Assembly (NCBI GenBank): GCA_001801685.1
Contig: MGYJ01000036.1
Span: 1-41,808, forward strand
Length of the DNA stretch: 41,808 nt
Direction: 5' to 3'
Source of the DNA: Gammaproteobacteria bacterium RIFCSPHIGHO2_12_FULL_63_22
GTDB lineage: Bacteria; Pseudomonadota; Gammaproteobacteria; Xanthomonadales; Xanthomonadaceae
The position numbers and the translations under genes are program-made. Positions 36,906 through 41,808 of this stretch are shown here, piece after piece. Position 1 is the first letter of the stretch; each line of letters opens with the position of its first letter. A model generated the notes under the pieces. The model was not told the origin of the DNA, did no database searches, and saw only the letters and a program-made list of their open reading frames with translations.

Positions 36906-37793
36906 TCAGATGTCGCCGTCCTGCAGCCAGCCCTCGCCCGTGCCGCGCTGATAGACCCTGTCGCCGGGCAGGATCTCGCCGGCCGGAATCGTCGGCAACT
37001 GCGATAGCTCATCGTAATACGGGCGGAAATCGGGCCCGGTCGCATCGAACAACTGGTCGAAGCTGTCGATCACGAAATACGTCTTTTGGTAGGTGTCGAT
37101 CCGATAGCGCGTGCGCATGACGCGCAGCAGGTCGAAGCCGATGCGGTTGGGCGCCTTTGATTCGAGGCAATGCACGCTTTCACCGCTGGAGCTGACGATG
37201 CCCGAGCCATAGATGCGCAGGCCCTGCGGCGTGTTGATCAGTCCGAACTCGACCGTGTACCAGTACAGGCGCGTCAACTGCGCCAACGCCTCGGGGCCGA
37301 TGCCGTGCGCCTTCACGCCGCCGCGGCCGTAGGCCTGCATGTAATCGGCGAAGACGGGGTTCATCAGCAGCGGCACGTGGCCGAACAAGTCGTGGAACAG
37401 ATCGGGTTCGGACAGGTAATCGAGTTGCTCCGGGCGACGGATCCACCAGGTCACCGGAAAGCGCCGGTTGGCCAGGTGTTCGAAGAAATCCAGTTCCGGC
37501 AACAGGCCTTCCACGCAGACCAGTTGCCATCCGGTCTTGGCGAGCAATTGCGGATTGAGGTCGGAAAATTTCGGGATCGCGTCTTCGCCGATGCCCATCT
37601 CGTCCTGCGTGACGAGGAACTCGTCGCAGGCGCGGCCGACCAGGATGTCGCGCTGGCGGCGGAACAGCGTGCTCCAGACCTGGTGGTCGGTCTCGGAATA
37701 GTTTGCCCACGGCTGCTCGACGACGCCGGTCGCGTACAGGGGCACGCTGCCCTTGTCGGTGCTGAGGTGTTCGACGCGTTGCGGCTGGGTCAT
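36906..37793 (-). CDS. phhA: Phenylalanine 4-monooxygenase
   Basis: Iron- and pterin-dependent enzyme that converts phenylalanine to tyrosine; 295 residues, the usual bacterial size without the regulatory domain. The iron ligands are His134 and His139 in DLFHDLFGHVPLLMNP and Glu182 in YWYTVEFGL. The sequence VTWWIRRPEQLDYLSEPD is characteristic. The start at 37793 matches the family and has GGAAG upstream. The pterin-recycling gene phhB is not adjacent. It is preceded on the same strand by the diguanylate cyclase gene with only 28 bases between them, so the two may share a transcript. Confidence 0.96.
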   Translation of the reverse strand: MTQPQRVEHLSTDKGSVPLYATGVVEQPWANYSETDHQVWSTLFRRQRDILVGRACDEFLVTQDEMGIGEDAIPKFSDLNPQLLAKTGWQLVCVEGLLPELDFFEHLANRRFPVTWWIRRPEQLDYLSEPDLFHDLFGHVPLLMNPVFADYMQAYGRGGVKAHGIGPEALAQLTRLYWYTVEFGLINTPQGLRIYGSGIVSSSGESVHCLESKAPNRIGFDLLRVMRTRYRIDTYQKTYFVIDSFDQLFDATGPDFRPYYDELSQLPTIPAGEILPGDRVYQRGTGEGWLQDGDI

Positions 37794-37821
37794 GGCGGAC
37801 GGCTTCCGGGGGGAGCCCAGT

Positions 37822-39024
37822 TTATCGCAAGCCCTGGGACATCTGCCCATCGGCCACCATCACGCAGTTGCGGCCTTCAGTCTTGGCCGCGTACATCGCC
37901 CGGTCGGCGCGTCGCAGCAAGTGCGAGAACTGCTGGTCCGAAGCATCCAGGGCCGCCACGCCAATGGAAATCGTCAGCGGCAGTTCGATCAGGCCGTCGC
38001 CGTCGTGGATGGCCATGGGCGTGTCGGAGAAGCCGCGGCGGAGCCGTTCAGCCGCGGCCCGCGCGCTGTGCAGGTCGATATCGGGCATCACCACCACGAA
38101 CTCCTCGCCGCCTTGCCGGCCGATCAGGTCTTCGTTGCGCAGGATCTCGCGCATCCGGCGCACGACTTCCACCAGCACGTTGTCGCCACACTCGTGCCCG
38201 TGCTGGTCGTTGACGAGTTTGAAGTGGTCCACGTCCACGATCAGGATCGCCAGCGGAATGCCATGCCGTCGCGCCGCGCTGATTGCGCGTGTCGCCAGGT
38301 CGTCAATGGCGCGGCGGTTGTAGATGCCGGTCAGGTAATCCACGCGCGCCATGCGCTCCAACTGCACCTGCGCGCTTTCGGCGCACATCAGCAGGAAGCC
38401 CACCGTGGCCAGCACCGGCAACAACAGCAGGCCGCCGATGCAGGCCAGGTTGACTGGCGTGGCGGCCAGCAATTGATCGGGCGCGATCGGCCAAAAGCTT
38501 TCCAGGCCCGCGCGCACCAGCACCAGTAGCGTCACCAGGGCGAACAGCGCGCCCGTGAAGCGCGGCACCCGGCCGCGCGGTCCGCCGCGCCGGAACACCG
38601 CCCGCGCGCCGCTGCCGATCAGTACCGCCAGCAACACGTGCACGATGATGATCCGCGCCTGCAGGTGCGGCGAGACGAAGGTGAACCACACGGCGGCAAG
38701 ACCCACCATCCCGGTGATGACATACAGGCGCATGCGCCGTTCGGGCAATCCATAGAAACTGCGCAAGGCGATCGCCATGCAGCCGAAGGAAGCCGCCAGC
38801 GAGGTGGCGCCTACCGCGATAACCAGCCACAACGGAATCTGGTCGCGAAGTGCAATCAGGGTGAAGCCGAGCGGATGCAATGCGATGCCGGCCAGCCACC
38901 AGCGCAGGCTGGGCCGGACGTTGTCCGGCAGGCTCTTCCAGTTGAGCAAAAGCATCCCTGCGGTGAGCCAGGTAACCAGCGCACCGACCAGGATTGCGGT
39001 GCGCGGGTCGAATGACCAGGCCAC
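37822..39024 (-). CDS. Membrane-bound diguanylate cyclase
   Basis: Makes c-di-GMP; 400 residues. Six or seven membrane segments form the N-terminal half (for example AILVGALVTWLTAGMLLL, LWLVIAVGATSLAASFGCMAIAL, LYVITGMVGLAAVWFTFVSP, IIIVHVLLAVLIGSGA, GGLLLLPVLATVGFLLMC), a MHYT/7TM-like input part that I cannot assign. The GGDEF domain has DYLTGIYNRRAIDDL, DVDHFKLVNDQHGHECGD and catalytic RQGGEEFVVVMP. The inhibitory I-site RNED is present five residues before GGEEF, so product feedback is expected. The GTG at 39024 is chosen for GAGGG upstream; a GTG at 39048 would add eight residues. Confidence 0.92.
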   Translation of the reverse strand: MAWSFDPRTAILVGALVTWLTAGMLLLNWKSLPDNVRPSLRWWLAGIALHPLGFTLIALRDQIPLWLVIAVGATSLAASFGCMAIALRSFYGLPERRMRLYVITGMVGLAAVWFTFVSPHLQARIIIVHVLLAVLIGSGARAVFRRGGPRGRVPRFTGALFALVTLLVLVRAGLESFWPIAPDQLLAATPVNLACIGGLLLLPVLATVGFLLMCAESAQVQLERMARVDYLTGIYNRRAIDDLATRAISAARRHGIPLAILIVDVDHFKLVNDQHGHECGDNVLVEVVRRMREILRNEDLIGRQGGEEFVVVMPDIDLHSARAAAERLRRGFSDTPMAIHDGDGLIELPLTISIGVAALDASDQQFSHLLRRADRAMYAAKTEGRNCVMVADGQMSQGLR

Positions 39025-39114
39025 GGGAGCCCTCGGGGGAAATACCACTGAAGCGATGCAAATTGCGCGCCAATGTCCGCGCCGTGATCGTGATCCCCAT
39101 CACGATGCAGGAAT

Positions 39115-39888
39115 CTATTCTGCCGGCGGTCGCCGAAATGGCAGAACGACGCCGGTTTCCGTCGGTGCGCGATCGGCGGGCCGATGCCAGATGACGGGCA
39201 CTTCATCGGGCGACGGCAACTCCAGCGTCGTCTCCGGCGGCTGCTCTTCCTCGATTTCCCAACTGTAACGGCGACGCGGCGGCACCGGGTCGGCCCGACG
39301 CCAGACAAAGCCGCAGATCACGCCGAACACGGCGCCCGACAAGTGGTATTCCCAGGACACGCCCATCTCGATCGGCAACACCGACATCAGCATGCCGCCG
39401 AAGAAGAAGAAGGCGATCAACGACGCCGCAATGGCCGGGCGGTCGCGGCGCAGGATGCCCAGGGTGAACACCAGGAAGCCCAGCCCGTGGGTCACGCCAC
39501 TGGCGCCGATATGGAAGCCGCCCGTGGCGATCAGCCAGGTGCCCAGGCCCGAACCAATCCAGAGCACCGGCAAGGCGCGCAGCGTGGCGCGCGGAAACAC
39601 CGTGCCCGCCAGCGTGCCCAGGATCAGCACCGACAGCGAGTTGGCCGCCAGGTGTCCGATCGAGCCGTGCAGCAGCGGCGCCGTCAGCACGCCCAGCAAG
39701 CCAGCGCCCACCTGCGGCTGCAAGCTGTAGGGCCGCAGGCTCGGCGCCAGGTCTTGCAGGAAGAAGATGGTGCCCAGCACCACCACCGCCAGCATCGACA
39801 GCGTCAGCGCACGCTTGAATCGCGCCAGTACGGCGGGCGCCTCGGTCAGTTCGGGGTCGAGGTCGGAGGAAGGATCGGCGTCGGACAT
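39115..39888 (-). CDS. Rhomboid-family intramembrane serine protease
   Basis: Cuts membrane proteins inside the bilayer; 257 residues. Six helices are apparent. The catalytic Ser lies in HIGASGVTHGL and the catalytic His in EYHLSGAVFG, with LLHGSIGHLAANSLSVLILG carrying the conserved His and Asn of helix 2. A hydrophilic N-terminus of about 25 residues and a cytoplasmic Pro/Glu-rich tail (RRRYSWEIEEEQPPETTLELPSPDEVP) flank the core. The substrate is unknown. It lies between the TerC-family gene and the diguanylate cyclase on the same strand. Confidence 0.93.
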   Translation of the reverse strand: MSDADPSSDLDPELTEAPAVLARFKRALTLSMLAVVVLGTIFFLQDLAPSLRPYSLQPQVGAGLLGVLTAPLLHGSIGHLAANSLSVLILGTLAGTVFPRATLRALPVLWIGSGLGTWLIATGGFHIGASGVTHGLGFLVFTLGILRRDRPAIAASLIAFFFFGGMLMSVLPIEMGVSWEYHLSGAVFGVICGFVWRRADPVPPRRRYSWEIEEEQPPETTLELPSPDEVPVIWHRPADRAPTETGVVLPFRRPPAE

Positions 39889-39921
39889 GGGCTAGAGATG
39901 GGGCGACCTCGCCGCAAGGCA

Positions 39922-39948
39922 AGGCCGCCCACCGCGGCAGCGCGGCCT
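39922..39948 (-). terminator. Possible hairpin at the terC-like stop codon
   Basis: AGGCCGC (39922-39928) and GCGGCCT (39942-39948) can pair across a 13-base GC-rich loop, right at the stop codon of the TerC-family gene. No T-tract follows on the minus strand, so it is at best a weak terminator or an RNA-stabilising end. Confidence 0.35.
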
Positions 39949-40906
39949 AGCTGGCGTGCTTGGGTCGCGGTGCGATCCACAGGCTGGCCAGCATCGCCGT
40001 CGCAATCAGCGCTGCGACGACACCCAGGGACAGGAACACCGGAATCTTCACCCAATCCACGATCAGCATCTTCGCGCCGATGAACACCAGCACCGCCGCC
40101 AGGCCGTAGGTCAGCAGGTGGAATTTCTCGACCATGCCGGCCAGCAGGAAGTACAGCGCACGCAGGCCGAGCACGGCGAACACGTTGGAGGTGAGCACGA
40201 TGAACGGATCGGTGGTGATGGCGAAGATGGCGGGGATGGAGTCCACCGCGAAGATCACGTCAGTCACGCCGATCATCACCAGCACCACGAACAGCGGCGT
40301 ATAGCGGCGACGGCCGCCCTCGCCGATCCACAGCGCCTCGCCATGGAAACCGCGCGTCAACGGCAGGTGGCCGGTGATCCAGCGCAGGATTGGATTGTTC
40401 TCGAGATCCGGTTCCTTGCCCACGGCCCACAACATCTTGGCGCCGGTCACCAGCAGGAACAGGCCGAACACGTACAGCAGCCAGTGGAACTTGGCGATCA
40501 ATGCGGCGCCGATGAAGATCAGGATCGCGCGCAACACGATCGCGCCGAGCACGCCGAACACCAGCACGCGCTGCTGCGATGCGGCGGGTACGCCGAAGTA
40601 GGTGAACAACATCAGGAAGACGAAGATGTTGTCCACGGCCAGCGCTTTCTCGACCAGGTAGCCGGTCAGGAACTCAGTGGCCACACGAGTCGCTTCCGCC
40701 TCGGGCAACGTGCCCCGCAGGTAGAACCACAGGCCGGCATTGAAGGCCAGGGCCAGGCCGATCCAGATGGCGCTCCAGATGACGGCCTCGCGCTGGCCGA
40801 TGCGGTGCGGGCCGTGGGTGCGCATGACCCACAGGTCCACGGCCAGGGCAATGAGGATGAAGACGGCAAAGCCCGCCCACATCAGGGGTGTTCCGATCGA
40901 GTCCAT
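39947..40906 (-). CDS. TerC/Alx-family membrane protein, probable Mn2+ exporter
   Basis: Polytopic inner-membrane protein (319 residues) with about nine helices. Family motifs are VDLWVMRTHGPHRI, LVEKALAVDNIFVFLMLFTYFGVP (acidic Glu and Asp inside the membrane), VMIGVTDVIFAVDSIPAIFAIT and FAVLGLRALYFLLAGMVEKFHLL. The repeated EK-AVDN and TDVIFAVDS motifs are the hallmark of TerC. The family takes part in manganese export in several bacteria, and the gene lies directly behind a yybP-ykoY element, which fits control by Mn2+. The start at 40906 follows the terminator of that element by 20 bases. Confidence 0.95.
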   Translation of the reverse strand: MDSIGTPLMWAGFAVFILIALAVDLWVMRTHGPHRIGQREAVIWSAIWIGLALAFNAGLWFYLRGTLPEAEATRVATEFLTGYLVEKALAVDNIFVFLMLFTYFGVPAASQQRVLVFGVLGAIVLRAILIFIGAALIAKFHWLLYVFGLFLLVTGAKMLWAVGKEPDLENNPILRWITGHLPLTRGFHGEALWIGEGGRRRYTPLFVVLVMIGVTDVIFAVDSIPAIFAITTDPFIVLTSNVFAVLGLRALYFLLAGMVEKFHLLTYGLAAVLVFIGAKMLIVDWVKIPVFLSLGVVAALIATAMLASLWIAPRPKHAS

Positions 40907-40925
40907 GTTGTCAGTCTCCAGAAAG

Positions 40926-40955
40926 CAAAAAGCCTCGCGACCGAGGCGCAAGGCT
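40926..40955 (-). terminator. Riboswitch-controlled intrinsic terminator before the TerC-like gene
   Basis: On the minus strand, AGCCTTGCG and CGCGAGGCT pair over nine bases (one G-U) with loop CCTCGGT, followed directly by TTTTTGCTTT. It ends 20 bases before the ATG and forms the expression platform of the upstream riboswitch. Confidence 0.9.
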
Positions 40956-40959
40956 GTTT

Positions 40960-41110
40960 TCTGGACAGACCTTCGCCCCGGAGGACGAAGGTCTTGCTCG
41001 CAAGCCTTGGGCTTGCCTTCCGGACCGGAGGGAGGGACTTGCCGGAGCAAGACACGCCTCGTGTTGACGATCGCGGAAGCGGGAGCTACTCCCCTTCAAG
41101 GCGGAAAATA
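40960..41110 (-). ncRNA. yybP-ykoY manganese riboswitch
   Basis: Cis-acting RNA leader that senses Mn2+. Read on the minus strand it starts AAGGGGAGTAGCTCCC (GGGGAGTAGC at 41085-41094, the class signature), followed by CGTCAACACG (41060-41069), which is common in proteobacterial members. A long pairing GTCTTGCTC/GAGCAAGAC (about 41052-41044 and 41000-40990) closes an arm, and GACCTTCG/CGAAGGTC forms a second hairpin (about 40968-40993). An intrinsic terminator follows before the TerC-family gene, so Mn2+ binding presumably lets transcription read on. The borders are approximate. Confidence 0.88.
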
Positions 41111-41164
41111 GCATGGCCGCGTCAACAACGCATGAATCCCGGGGCCCCCCGGTACAATGGCGGC

Positions 41165-41808
41165 ATGAATGCTCCCGCTGAACTACCCGTCGTCCACCTC
41201 AAGATCGAGCGCCGGTCCAACCACCCCTGGATCTTCCAGAAGATGGTGGACAAGCCCGTTGCCAAGCCGCGGCCGGGCGCCATCGTGGACATCGTCGACA
41301 ACACCGGGCACTGGGTCGGGCGGGGCTTCTACAACGGCCATTCCCGCATCGCCCTGCGCGTGCTCACCGAAGACTACGAGGAGGCGCTGGACGAGGCCTG
41401 GTTCGTACGCAAGGTGCGCGAGGCGGTCAGCCTGCGTCGCGATGTCTTGCACCTCGACGAGACGACCGACGCCTGGCGCGTCATCCATTCCGAGGGCGAC
41501 GGCATCTCCGGCCTGGTGGTGGACCGCTACGGCGACCTGATCGTGGTCGAGTTCTTTTCCGCGGGCGCGTTCCGCCATCGCGAATGGATCTACGCCGCGT
41601 TGCGCGAAGCCTTCCCCGGTTGCCGTTTCTACAGCTTCGCCGAGGAACACGTGCAGAAGCAGGAAAGCTTCGACTTCCGCTCACCGGAGCCGCCCGCGCC
41701 GAGCGTCATCACCGAAAACGGATTGAAGTTCCGCGCCAGTCCCGGTAGCGGCCACAAGACCGGTTTCTTCGCCGACCAGCGCGACAATCGTGAATACCTG
41801 TCGCGCTT
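41165..41808 (+). CDS. RlmI-like 23S rRNA cytosine methyltransferase, 5' part (3' end outside window)
   Basis: SAM-dependent methyltransferase of the RlmI/YccW family. The first 214 codons show the N-terminal PUA domain (RRSNHPWIFQKMV, IVDIVDNTGHWVGRGFYNGHSRIALRVL) and the linker and start of the methylase part with GDGISGLVVDRYGDLIVVE and GSGHKTGFFADQRDNR, which marks the RlmI group. RlmI methylates C1962 of 23S rRNA in E. coli; other members of the group act on related sites. The frame is open to the window end. TACAAT at 41152-41157 is a plausible -10. The start ATG overlaps a second ATG four bases later in another frame. Confidence 0.9.
   Translation, partial: MNAPAELPVVHLKIERRSNHPWIFQKMVDKPVAKPRPGAIVDIVDNTGHWVGRGFYNGHSRIALRVLTEDYEEALDEAWFVRKVREAVSLRRDVLHLDETTDAWRVIHSEGDGISGLVVDRYGDLIVVEFFSAGAFRHREWIYAALREAFPGCRFYSFAEEHVQKQESFDFRSPEPPAPSVITENGLKFRASPGSGHKTGFFADQRDNREYLSR

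Overview
This window is about 42 kb of GC-rich chromosome around the replication origin of a gammaproteobacterium, most likely of the order Xanthomonadales (Lysobacterales). The reasons are the gene order mnmE-yidC-rnpA-rpmH / dnaA-dnaN-recF-gyrB, followed by a TPR protein, tonB, exbB, two exbD genes and pdxJ, and the strong similarity of GyrB, DnaA and L34 to that group. I cannot name the genus. Codon use and base composition look uniform, and I see no prophage, CRISPR array, transposase or tRNA.

Layout. (1) 1-4899: the 3' part of an RND efflux permease, a 433-base gap rich in small hairpins, a YadG/YadH-type ABC-2 transporter on the minus strand, and a divergent ferredoxin-NADP reductase with a 20-bp dyad in the shared promoter region. 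(2) 4900-9390: a compact five-gene plus-strand unit: membrane protein, 65-residue Xre repressor, anchored S33-family hydrolase, ABC ATPase, NatB-like permease. Two copies of the operator TGTCAAG-N4-CTTGACA flank a near-consensus promoter in front of it, and a strong bidirectional terminator closes it. (3) 9411-14260, minus strand: a lipoprotein with a TonB C-terminal domain, then mnmE, yidC, rnpA and rpmH. (4) 14385-20845: oriC in the dnaA-dnaN gap (DnaA boxes plus an AT-rich stretch), dnaA, dnaN, recF and gyrB. Two parS centromere sites lie inside recF, so the start of replication and the loading site for ParB/SMC are within about 2.5 kb of each other. (5) 21097-25588: TPR protein-TonB-ExbB-ExbD-ExbD energy-coupling cluster, terminator, and convergent pdxJ. 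(6) 25698-32477: a large two-component-propeller diguanylate cyclase, a phosphopantetheinyl transferase, a small membrane protein, cardiolipin synthase, a GlsB/YeaQ protein and fructose-1,6-bisphosphatase. (7) 32478-33059: a non-coding stretch carrying a 135-bp inverted repeat of about 91% identity around 229 bp. (8) 33060-36821: a NarL-type response regulator and histidine kinase, a divergent membrane protein, and an M23-family protein. (9) 36906-41808: phenylalanine 4-hydroxylase, a membrane diguanylate cyclase with an I-site, a rhomboid protease, a TerC-family protein behind a yybP-ykoY manganese riboswitch with its own terminator, and the 5' part of an RlmI-like rRNA methyltransferase.

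Most of the window is core chromosome. The points most worth following are the operator-controlled five-gene module at 4934-9388, the long inverted-repeat element at 32535-33032, the parS sites in recF, the riboswitch, and the direct repeats between the kinase and its divergent membrane neighbour.
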